Source: an uncultured Eggerthellaceae bacterium
Lineage (GTDB): Bacteria > Actinomycetota > Coriobacteriia > Coriobacteriales > Eggerthellaceae
Assembly (NCBI GenBank): GCA_934668515.1
Contig: CAKUNS010000018.1
Location: 1 to 36,736 of the forward strand
Reading direction: 5' to 3'
DNA length: 36,736 nucleotides
Made by a program: the position numbers and the translations under genes. Below, piece by piece: positions 30,054 through 36,736 of this stretch. Numbering within the stretch: the first letter of the stretch is position 1; each line of letters opens with the position of its first letter. The notes below the pieces were generated by a model. The model was not told the DNA's origin and did no database searches. It was given only the letters and a program-made list of their open reading frames with translations.

Positions 30054-31028
30054 ATGGTCGGTAACGACTCATGTGAAACTGCGCCTTCTGCTAAAGAGGG
30101 TTTTAACGCGGAAGAATGCGTCTTGCCTTCTGTTGCATATGATCATATTCGGTCAATCCTTGGTGCTACGCGCGAAGAGGTCACTGATATTTGGCCCATG
30201 AAACAGGGCCTTACCAACGAGTCTTGGCATTTCGCCACGTCGAAGGGCGAGTTCGTGTATCGCATGCCCGGCATTGGCACCGAGGACCTTATCAATCGAA
30301 AGGCCGAGGTGGACGCCCAGCGCGTTGCGTTGAAGCTGGGCCTTGACGGCACGTTCGTGTTCGAGGACGAGCGCACTGGTTGGAAGATCTCGCGTTTCAT
30401 CACGAACTGCCGCGAGCTTGACGCCCACAACCCCGAGCAGGTTGCCGTGGCGATGAAAATGATTCATGACCTGCATCAGTCGGGTGCAACCCTAAAGCGC
30501 ACGTTTGACTTTTACGTGGAAAGCCGCCGTTACGAGCGCTTGCTTCTGCGCAAAGGTCCTATCACCGACGAGGCGTTCAATCGCCTGCGTATGAAGGCAG
30601 CTGTCGTTGCTGCCTATTCGAACGCTGATTGCGCTCCGGTGTGCCTGACGCATAACGATTTCTTCACGATGAACATCCTTGTGGACGAAAACGATGGCAT
30701 GCACCTTATCGACTGGGAGTATGCGGGCATGTCCGACTACGCGCATGACTTCGGCACCTTCACTGTGTGTTGCCGGCTTTCCGAGCAGGAAGCCTCTGAT
30801 GCGCTTGATGCATATTTCGGTCGTCCTGCCACATTGGCCGAGCGCTGCCATAACTTCGCTTACGTTGCGTTGGCTGGTTGGTGCTGGTATCTGTGGTCGT
30901 TGGTGAAAGAGGCGTCGGGTGGAAGCGCCGGCGAATGGCGCGACATTTACCTGTCGTACGCGGAAACCTACTTTGATAAAGTTATTGACGGTTACGAGCG
31001 CCTGCAGATGGAAAGGGCTATCGCATAA
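30054..31028 (+). CDS. Choline/ethanolamine kinase-like phosphotransferase (LicA-like)
   Basis: The 324-aa protein is a kinase of the aminoglycoside/choline kinase fold: MKQGLTNESWHFAT (nucleotide loop), CLTHNDFFTMNIL (catalytic Asp) and LIDWEYAGMSDYAHDFGTF (metal Asp). It aligns over its length with the C-terminal third of the fusion at 12743 (shared GWKISR, ITNC/VTNC, HNDF, LIDWEY, GMSDYA), so the two are paralogs. Here no cytidylyltransferase or HTH is attached, and the first 35 residues are unrelated. GGGGGAG is only 2-3 nt before the ATG, so the start is a little uncertain. It probably phosphorylates choline or a different amino alcohol for LicD-type decoration. Confidence 0.85.
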   Translation: MVGNDSCETAPSAKEGFNAEECVLPSVAYDHIRSILGATREEVTDIWPMKQGLTNESWHFATSKGEFVYRMPGIGTEDLINRKAEVDAQRVALKLGLDGTFVFEDERTGWKISRFITNCRELDAHNPEQVAVAMKMIHDLHQSGATLKRTFDFYVESRRYERLLLRKGPITDEAFNRLRMKAAVVAAYSNADCAPVCLTHNDFFTMNILVDENDGMHLIDWEYAGMSDYAHDFGTFTVCCRLSEQEASDALDAYFGRPATLAERCHNFAYVALAGWCWYLWSLVKEASGGSAGEWRDIYLSYAETYFDKVIDGYERLQMERAIA

Positions 31029-31078
31029 GGCTTCGACCGCTGTCTTTGGTGCAGCTTTCAACTGAAGGAGCCTTTCTT

Positions 31079-31771
31079 ATGGAAACAATCGAGGTAGCGG
31101 GGCAGCACGTAAGTATCTGCATGCTTGGTTGTCATGGCGAAGACGGCGCGCTTCCCGTGGTGTACCTGCATGTGGCATCGAACGAAGCGCAAGAAATCGC
31201 ATCTCAGTGTGAAAAGCTCGGCGCCTCGGGCGTTGCTTTGGTGCTCATCGAGGGTTTTGCTTGGAATGACGCCATGACGCCATGGGCGTCCGAAGGGCTG
31301 TTTGGCGACGATGCTCCTTTTGCGGGAAAAGCTGCCGCTCAATTGGCTTTGCTCGAGCAGGAGATCGTTCCCCGTGCCGAGGCCGTTCTTGGGGAGGCTA
31401 AGATCGTTCGTGCGATAGCCGGCTACTCGCTTGCGGGGCTGTTCGCAGTGTGGGCCTCGCTTGAAAGTACGCTGTTCTCTGCTGTGGCAAGCGTGTCGGG
31501 CTCGCTTTGGTATCCCGGATTCCGGGAGTACGTTTTCAATCGCGTGGTTGATGGGGTCGTTTCGTTCTCATATTTTTCGCTTGGCGGCAAAGAATCTCGC
31601 ACGCCAAACAGGTTGCTTCGTACCGTTGAGGACGATACGCGACAGATCCAGCGCATTTTTGCCGATTGCGGTTCGATTAGCGCATTCGAAATGAATCCCG
31701 GCAACCATTTCAAAGATCCGGCTTTGCGCGTTGCGAAGGGCATTCGCTGGCTTAGCGAACGGCTTTGTTAA
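31079..31771 (+). CDS. Alpha/beta-hydrolase (esterase-like)
   Basis: The 230-aa protein has an alpha/beta-hydrolase fold with the nucleophile elbow AGYSLAGLF (Ser117) and a late His (NPGNHFKDP, about 209), in the layout of esterase D / IroE-like serine hydrolases (VASVSGSLWYPGF). It has no signal peptide, so it acts in the cytosol. ATG at 31079 has AAGGAG 9 nt upstream. It follows the kinase gene by 50 bp on the same strand and may be co-transcribed. The substrate is not known. Confidence 0.82.
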   Translation: METIEVAGQHVSICMLGCHGEDGALPVVYLHVASNEAQEIASQCEKLGASGVALVLIEGFAWNDAMTPWASEGLFGDDAPFAGKAAAQLALLEQEIVPRAEAVLGEAKIVRAIAGYSLAGLFAVWASLESTLFSAVASVSGSLWYPGFREYVFNRVVDGVVSFSYFSLGGKESRTPNRLLRTVEDDTRQIQRIFADCGSISAFEMNPGNHFKDPALRVAKGIRWLSERLC

Positions 31772-31788
31772 CACACCTGTCGCATTTC

Positions 31789-31818
31789 TTGACTACAATG
31801 CAGTGCGCTAAAGATAAC
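31789..31818 (+). promoter_or_regulatory. Promoter of the D-2-hydroxyacid dehydrogenase gene
   Basis: TTGACT (31789-31794), an 18-bp spacer, and GATAAC (31813-31818), 28 bp before the ATG. Confidence 0.6.
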
Positions 31819-31846
31819 TTTCGGGAATAGTGGCGGGAGATCGAGG

Positions 31847-32845
31847 ATGCCGGGTGTGAAGATCATTGCTTTCGAGGTTCGCGACGATGAAAGGGCGGCT
31901 TTCCAGGCTCAGATGAAGCGTTGGGGTGTCGAAGTAAAGATCACCAGCGAGATCCCTTCGCTTGAAAATGTCGAGATGGTTTCCGGCTTCAAGGGCGTTA
32001 CCATGCTGGGGCAGGGGCGCATCGACCGCTCGTTGCTTGAGGAATGGGCGAAGCGTGGTGTTGGGTTCATTTCGACGCGCACCATCGGTTACGATCATAT
32101 TGACCTTGAATCTGCTCGTGAACTGGGGATTCGCGTTTGCAATGCAAGTTACGCACCGAACGGCGTTGCGGAATTCACCATCATGATGATCCTTATCTGC
32201 ATGCGAAAGTACAAGCAGGCATCGTGGCGCGCTCGTGTGAACGATTTCTCGCTCGAAGGGCTTCAGGGCCGCGAGCTGAAAGACCTGACGGTGGGCGTTA
32301 TGGGAACCGGCCGTATTGGCGGTAAGGTTATCGAGCTGCTCTCGGGTTTTGGTTGCCGTATTTTGGCGTACGACCACCGCGAGAAGGAACCGGTTAAGAA
32401 ATACGCCACCTATGTCTCATTGGATGAACTGCTGCGCGAGAGCGACGTCATCACGTTGCATCTGCCTGGTTTGCCCGAGACGCGCCATATCATCAATGCT
32501 GAAACCATTGCCAAGATGAAAGACGACGTGATTCTGGTGAACTGCTCGCGCGGCGACCTTATGGACACCGCCGCTTTAGTTGAGGGCATCGAAAAGCAGA
32601 AGATCGGCGCCATCGGTATGGACACCATCGAAGGCGAAAAGGGCATGGTGCACCAAGATCACCGCACCGAGACGCTGGCGAATCGCGATCTGTTCTACCT
32701 GATGCAGTTCGGCAACGTTGTGATCACGCAGCATATGGCGTTCTACACGGATGCGGCAGTGAACAGTATGGTTGAATGCGGCGTGGGCGGAATCGTCCGC
32801 ATGGCGGCAGGGGATCCCTGCGAAACCGAGATAACGAATCGATAA
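31847..32845 (+). CDS. D-2-hydroxyacid dehydrogenase (LdhA/VanH-like D-lactate dehydrogenase)
   Basis: NAD-dependent reduction of a 2-ketoacid to the D-2-hydroxyacid, or the reverse. The 332-aa protein has the split catalytic domain around a Rossmann fold: VGVMGTGRIGGKV (GxGxxG, 153-158), catalytic R235 in NCSRGDLMD, the Glu in DTIEGE (264) and the acid-base H296 in ITQHMAFYTDAAV. The last motif, with its FYTDAA, is the VanH/LdhA type rather than the phosphoglycerate type. It has its own promoter and a strong terminator. It is convergent with a LysR gene. No VanA or VanX partner is nearby, so a vancomycin-resistance role is not supported; fermentation to D-lactate is more likely. Confidence 0.9.
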   Translation: MPGVKIIAFEVRDDERAAFQAQMKRWGVEVKITSEIPSLENVEMVSGFKGVTMLGQGRIDRSLLEEWAKRGVGFISTRTIGYDHIDLESARELGIRVCNASYAPNGVAEFTIMMILICMRKYKQASWRARVNDFSLEGLQGRELKDLTVGVMGTGRIGGKVIELLSGFGCRILAYDHREKEPVKKYATYVSLDELLRESDVITLHLPGLPETRHIINAETIAKMKDDVILVNCSRGDLMDTAALVEGIEKQKIGAIGMDTIEGEKGMVHQDHRTETLANRDLFYLMQFGNVVITQHMAFYTDAAVNSMVECGVGGIVRMAAGDPCETEITNR

Positions 32846-32880
32846 GCCGTCTGAACGGGCTTCTAAGGATCAATAGGCTA

Positions 32881-32925
32881 AGCGGAGGCGGACTACCCGG
32901 TGTGGAGGGTCCGCCTCCGCTTTCG
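32881..32925. terminator. Terminator between dehydrogenase and LysR genes
   Basis: AGCGGAGGCGGAC (32881-32893) and GTCCGCCTCCGCT (32909-32921), a perfect 13-bp stem with TTTCGTTT on the plus side. Confidence 0.92.
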
Positions 32926-32939
32926 TTTGCCTTTTTCGC

Positions 32940-33848
32940 TTACAGATACTGCGCGAACGTGTTTACGAACAGCGAGACTAGCTGGCGCATGTCCTTCGAC
33001 ATTTCCTTGTTGATGGCGATGTACGTGGTGAGCGTCGCGCGCTTATCGCTGACGGGGATATGGCGGAAATCGTCGAAGACGTTGTACTTGGTGTAGGGCG
33101 GGAAGCTGTACATGACGGCGTGGTCGCGATTCAAGACGTTCTCGCAGATTCGCGGGTTGCTGGTGGACAGGCATACGTCGATGTCGTCGGACAGCTTCGA
33201 CAGTGCATGCACGCCCACGGCTCCGCCGACTTCGAACACGACGATCGGATACTGCGTAAGCGTGTTGATCGAGATCGACTTCTGGCTGGCCAGAGGGTGG
33301 CGTGGGGACATCGCTATGTAAATAGGGTAGGTCTTAAGCTCGATGAGCTCGACGTTTTCGGGGATTTCGGCGAAGAACTCGTCGATAAGCTTCGAGACAA
33401 GCAAGATACCGCAGGCGTCCTTGTCGTGAGCGACTTGGCTGATGATTTCCTCGCGGTATTTCTCGGACGTGAAGATGGACACGTTCGGGTAGTGTGAACG
33501 GAATTCCGTGAACGCATAGGGCAAGATCGAGATGTTCAGCATAGGGGAGAGGCAGAGCGTGATCTTTCCGCGAATGCGCGTGTTCACATCTTCGACATCG
33601 GCAAGATCGGCCTTGAGTATTTCAAGGCGGCAAAGAATTTCCTGTGCTGCTATGAGGACTTTTTCGCCTTGTTCGGTAAGACGCACGCCTCGCTTGCTGC
33701 TTTCGATGATTTGGCAACCAAGTTCTTGCTCGAGGCTTTGAATGGAGTTCGTCAGCGCTTGGCGAGAGGTATGCGTGTTTTTCGCCGCAACGCTCATCGA
33801 ACTGCATTTCGCGATCTCGACAAGATCGGCAAGCTGCTTCGTCCTCAT
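32940..33848 (-). CDS. LysR-family transcriptional regulator
   Basis: The 302-aa protein has a LysR N-terminal winged HTH (KQLADLVEIAKCSSMSVAAK then HTSRQALTNSIQSLEQELGC), a linker helix and a two-lobe effector domain beginning ITLCLSPMLNISILP. It is divergent from the TRAP transporter genes, the usual place for a LysR regulator of the neighbouring operon, so the TRAP substrate or a derivative may be its ligand. The gene ends at a terminator shared with the dehydrogenase. Confidence 0.93.
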   Translation of the reverse strand: MRTKQLADLVEIAKCSSMSVAAKNTHTSRQALTNSIQSLEQELGCQIIESSKRGVRLTEQGEKVLIAAQEILCRLEILKADLADVEDVNTRIRGKITLCLSPMLNISILPYAFTEFRSHYPNVSIFTSEKYREEIISQVAHDKDACGILLVSKLIDEFFAEIPENVELIELKTYPIYIAMSPRHPLASQKSISINTLTQYPIVVFEVGGAVGVHALSKLSDDIDVCLSTSNPRICENVLNRDHAVMYSFPPYTKYNVFDDFRHIPVSDKRATLTTYIAINKEMSKDMRQLVSLFVNTFAQYL

Positions 33849-34252
33849 GGTCCCCCTTCGTTTAATTGCCTTTTGTTAATAATAGCCTGTTCAGCCGCTG
33901 GTTAATCAAACCTTAACGGTGCTGGTTGATGTCTGCGTTATCTATAAGCTGCAAGTTTTAATTGCAGATGATACCCAGATGCAACCATAAAGGGTAGCTA
34001 TAGCGTAATTAAGAACACCTATATGAATAAACTGTGAATCGGAGTTCATGCATGCTGAACGTTGTTGGACGCAACAACACGAAAGGGATGCCTGGCCAAG
34101 CGAATGGAAGGCGCAAGTCCGGGCTCTTAATCCATCTCGCCATGATCGCTTCTTATTGAAGCTGATCGGTTCTATTGCGACGTCTCATGCCCCATCTTCT
34201 TCAGGGCGGAAATCGCGGGAGAGCCGATCGTCATGGGAAAGGGAGTGAACTG
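33849..34252. promoter_or_regulatory. LysR-TRAP divergent regulatory region
   Basis: About 400 bp with several dyads: CTGCAA (33949-33954) with TTGCAG (33962-33967), a 7-bp centre, a good LysR-box candidate (T-N11-A type dyad); GTTCA (34044-34048) with TGAAC (34056-34060) around GCATGC; and GTTGTTG (34061-34067) with CAACAAC (34072-34078), GACG loop, a firm RNA hairpin. A TRAP promoter with clear -35 and -10 was not found. Confidence 0.55.
34048..34248 (+). other. Possible leader ORF before dctP
   Basis: A 66-codon frame starts at an ATG with GGAG 3 nt away and ends 4 nt before the dctP ATG. The product is basic (many Arg, three Trp) and matches no family I know. Its 5' part contains the GTTGTTG hairpin. 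It may be a leader peptide or chance. Confidence 0.25.
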
Positions 34253-35335
34253 ATGGGTACTAAAAGCATTACTCGCAGGAACTTTTTGAAGTCGTGTGCT
34301 GCAGTGGGTGCGGCGGCTATGTTCGCCACCACGGCAACCGGATGCGGTGCTGCGGCTTCAGACAAGGTGAAGGTCCTTCGCCTGGCTAACCCGATGGCAA
34401 CTGGCGACAACATCACGCTTGGTTACGACAAACTTGCCGAGCTTGTTGCCGAGAAATCGGGTGGCGCTATGCGAATCGACCATTACGCAAACGCCGTTCT
34501 GGGATCTGACCGCGTGACCACGGAAGCCGTGCAGGAGGGCACGCTTGATATGGCAAGCTGCTCCAGCCCGAATTTCTCGGGATTCATCCCCGAGTTCGGC
34601 GCATTCGATTTGCCCTACGTAACCGACAAACAATACCAGCAGAATCTGTATGATGCCATCGATTACGGTGAGCTGGGCAAGTATTACGACGAGGTCACCA
34701 GCCAGCGTGGCTTGAAGCTGCTGATGTACACCGAGTACGGCTACCGTAACTTCGCCATGGCGAAGAAGCAGATCAAGTCGGTTGCCGACATGGACGGCAC
34801 CAAGATCCGCACCACCGACTCGAAGGTAGAAGTTGGCGTTGTGCGTGCCCTTAACGCGCAGGCCATGCCCGTCGCTTGGGGCCAGACCTTCACGGCATTG
34901 ACTCAGGGCACGGTTGACGGCGAGGGCAACACTTGGTCGCTTTTGCTTTCGGCAAAGCACAACGAGGCGCTGAAATACGGCATCGAATCGCGTCATAACT
35001 ACTCGATGCATATCCTGACCATGGGTACCGGCACCTGGAACAAGCTTACCGACAACGAGAAGCAAATTCTTACCGACGCCTGCCACGAAGCGCTTGTTTG
35101 GCAGCGTGCCATTTGCTTCGAGAACGAGGCTAAGAACAAGCAGAAGATGATCGACGCCGGCACGAACATTTACGATCCGACCGAGGCCGAGCTTCAGGAG
35201 TTCAAGGACATCACGCGTCCTGTTTGGGACAGCTTCGTTGGCAAGTCGATCCCGCAAGAGTGCGTTGACATGATTCGCGCCACCCAGTCTGACGACTATC
35301 AGCTTCTTGGTGCTTCTAAGGAGGCGAGCAAGTAA
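34253..35335 (+). CDS. dctP: TRAP transporter solute receptor, DctP family (Tat lipoprotein)
   Basis: Periplasmic-type receptor that binds an organic acid and passes it to the DctQM permease. The 360-aa product starts with a twin-arginine signal (ITRRNFLK) and a lipobox ending TATGC, so it is probably exported folded and lipid-anchored. The mature part shows the DctP pattern: ANPMATGDNITLGYDKLAELV, the helix start EAVQEGTLDMA, and the conserved Arg/Thr segment DGTKIRTTDSKVEVG that holds the ligand carboxylate. AAAGGGAG lies 8 nt before the ATG; earlier in-frame starts lack support. The gene for the fused permease follows immediately (TAATG). Confidence 0.95.
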   Translation: MGTKSITRRNFLKSCAAVGAAAMFATTATGCGAAASDKVKVLRLANPMATGDNITLGYDKLAELVAEKSGGAMRIDHYANAVLGSDRVTTEAVQEGTLDMASCSSPNFSGFIPEFGAFDLPYVTDKQYQQNLYDAIDYGELGKYYDEVTSQRGLKLLMYTEYGYRNFAMAKKQIKSVADMDGTKIRTTDSKVEVGVVRALNAQAMPVAWGQTFTALTQGTVDGEGNTWSLLLSAKHNEALKYGIESRHNYSMHILTMGTGTWNKLTDNEKQILTDACHEALVWQRAICFENEAKNKQKMIDAGTNIYDPTEAELQEFKDITRPVWDSFVGKSIPQECVDMIRATQSDDYQLLGASKEASK

Positions 35336-36736
35336 TGAGTGCGAAAGAAACTAAAACGCCCAGCACCAGCCCCGATATCATGGGCCTGACCGACCAAGAG
35401 CACTGCACGCTGTGCCTAGAGGATCAGATCCTCGCAGTGAATCAGGGCGATTCCCATGACCTGAAGCCCGCGAAAACCGTGTTCCAGTGGCTTGACTTCA
35501 ACCTCGAGAAGGTTTTGTGCTCGATCTTGATGATGGCCTTGATCTTGCTTCTGTCCTACGAGTCCATCGGACGATATATCGCCGTTTCGATCATGCATCT
35601 GAACCCCGACCTTTCCTGGACCGAGGAGCTTGCGCGAGCGGTCTTCATTTGGCTTACGTACCTGGCCGTTCCTTTGAGCATTCGCAATCGTGACCTCATC
35701 CGCGTTGACGCTGCCGTAGGCAAGCTTCCGCAGATTTGGCAGAAGCGCGTGTGGGCTGCATCTGACTTGTTCTTCTTCATTCTGGGCGCTGCCATCTTCT
35801 TCTACGGCACTAAGCACATCAACACGTTGATGATGTTCCCGCAGACGACGCCGGCTATGGGCATCTCGTACGCCACGTTCTACCTGATTCTTCCCATTGG
35901 CTTTGCGCTCATTCTGATCAGGCTTGCGCAAGACTTGAAGGCCTTGGCACAAGAGACCTCCGTTAAGGACATTCTCATCGGCTTTGCCTTGGGTTTGGTC
36001 ATTCTGCTTCCCGCATTGTTTAAGATCCAGCTTGGTTCCATCGTGTACCTGTTCGGTTACTTCGTCATCACCCTGGTGATGGGCGTGCCGATTGCCATTT
36101 GCCTTGGCTTTTCGGCGTTGGTCACGATGTACGCCTCCGCGACGCTCCCCATTTCCTACATCGCAACGCAGGCGTACACCGCGATCGACAGCGTTACCAT
36201 CATCTGCATCCCCCTGTTCGTTGCCGCTGGCGTGTTCATGGGCGAGGGCGGTCTGTCCAAGCGACTGCTTACCATGTGCGACGCAATGCTCGGACGTCTT
36301 CCTGGTGGCTTCGGCATGGCAACGGTTCTGTGCTGCATGTTGTTCGCGGCTATGTCCGGTTCCGGCCCTGCAACCGTTGCTGCAATCGGCACGCTTACCA
36401 TCCCTGCAATGATTGAGCGCGGTTACGATAAGCACTTCTCGGTGGCGCTGGTTGCCGCAGCAGGCACTATCGGCGTTCTGATTCCGCCTTCGAACCCGTT
36501 CGTTGTTTACGGCGTCTCCTCTTCGACCTCTATCACCAAGTTGTTCGAGGCTGGTATCACTTCGGGTCTTCTGGTTGGTCTGGTGCTTATGCTCTTCACG
36601 TTCTACATGGCCAAGAAGCACGGTTGGCGTGGTGAGAGTCACGAGAACCATTGGCAGTTGGTTGGCAAGACCACGTGGCAGGCAAAATGGGCGTTGATCG
36701 TCATCGTCATCATCCTTGGCGGCATCTATTCCGGCC
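35336..36736 (+). CDS. dctQM: TRAP transporter fused permease DctQM (partial, truncated by window end)
   Basis: The ATG touches the dctP stop (TAATG). The frame stays open to the window edge (467 codons). After a 60-residue cytoplasmic lead, residues 65-210 form a DctQ-like four-helix unit with WTEELARAVFIWLTYLAV and RNRDLIRVD. From about 215 the DctM part begins, with VMGVPIAICLGFSALVTMY, IPLFVAAGVFMGEGG, the conserved GFGMATVLCCMLFAAMSGSGPATVAAIG-type block (read as MSGSGPATVAAIGT) and IGVLIPPSNPFVVYG. The small and large subunits are therefore one protein. It uses sodium gradient to import the DctP-bound anion. Control is likely by the divergent LysR regulator. Confidence 0.93.

Noticed and set aside
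31847..32845. VanH vancomycin-resistance dehydrogenase
   Set aside because: The active-site motifs fit VanH and LdhA alike, but no D-Ala-D-Lac ligase or VanX dipeptidase is nearby.
35416..36651. 411-codon minus-strand frame over the TRAP permease
   Set aside because: The plus strand encodes a clear DctQM protein; the minus frame is a codon-bias shadow with low-complexity polar composition.

Overview
The window looks like a chromosomal segment of a gut-associated actinobacterium of the class Coriobacteriia, most likely the Eggerthellaceae. This is inferred from gene content: a choloylglycine (bile salt) hydrolase, a BASS-family transporter, a LuxR-type two-component system, a Tat-exported TRAP solute receptor, several phosphocholine (lic) genes and moderately GC-rich codon use. 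No rRNA or tRNA gene was seen, so the genus cannot be fixed from the sequence.

Left part (1-9.3 kb). A partial secreted VWA-domain protein on the minus strand carries a 9-bp homopolymer in its signal-peptide region. A complete type II-A CRISPR-Cas system follows: a divergent tracrRNA (minus strand), cas9, cas1, cas2 and csn2 in one overlapping operon, a short leader, and an array of 16 repeats and 15 spacers. The cas start codons that best fit ribosome binding sites are GTG (cas9), TTG (cas1) and an internal ATG (cas2). The array's polarity is written in its repeats. The five leader-distal repeats end in C, the eleven leader-proximal ones end in T, and the last repeat is degenerate. About 700 bp after the array hold no convincing intact gene, only possible remnants and a second 9-bp G tract.

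Envelope-glycan part (9.3-17.4 kb). A small acidic protein and a RelA/SpoT-like HD hydrolase come first. Then come a DUF2304 membrane protein with a dolichol-phosphate-mannose-synthase-like glycosyltransferase, a divergent GT4-type glycosyltransferase, a three-part protein (winged HTH + LicC-like cytidylyltransferase + LicA-like choline kinase), and a minus-strand operon of a Wzm/TagG-type permease, a Wzt/TagH-type ATPase and a GT2 enzyme. With LicD and a second LicA-like kinase at 29-31 kb, this suggests a cell-surface glycan decorated with phosphocholine or a similar amino alcohol.

Middle part (17.7-24.8 kb). A PiT phosphate transporter is preceded by three hexamers at an exact 11-bp period, a candidate Pho box, and followed by a small membrane protein. 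Next are a DUF4428 double-zinc-finger protein and a three-gene signalling operon: a multi-spanning membrane protein whose C-terminus lacks recognisable kinase boxes, a histidine kinase and a LuxR-type response regulator. A PPOX-fold flavoprotein follows.

Metabolite part (24.8-36.7 kb). Bile salt hydrolase, a BASS transporter, a NiaR-like 3H-domain repressor and a lone EIIC-type transporter lie in one direction, with readable promoters and terminators. After LicD and the second choline-kinase-like gene come an alpha/beta hydrolase, a VanH/LdhA-like D-2-hydroxyacid dehydrogenase, a LysR regulator, and a divergent TRAP transporter (DctP plus fused DctQM, the latter cut by the window end). A roughly 400-bp regulatory gap with several dyads separates LysR from the TRAP operon.
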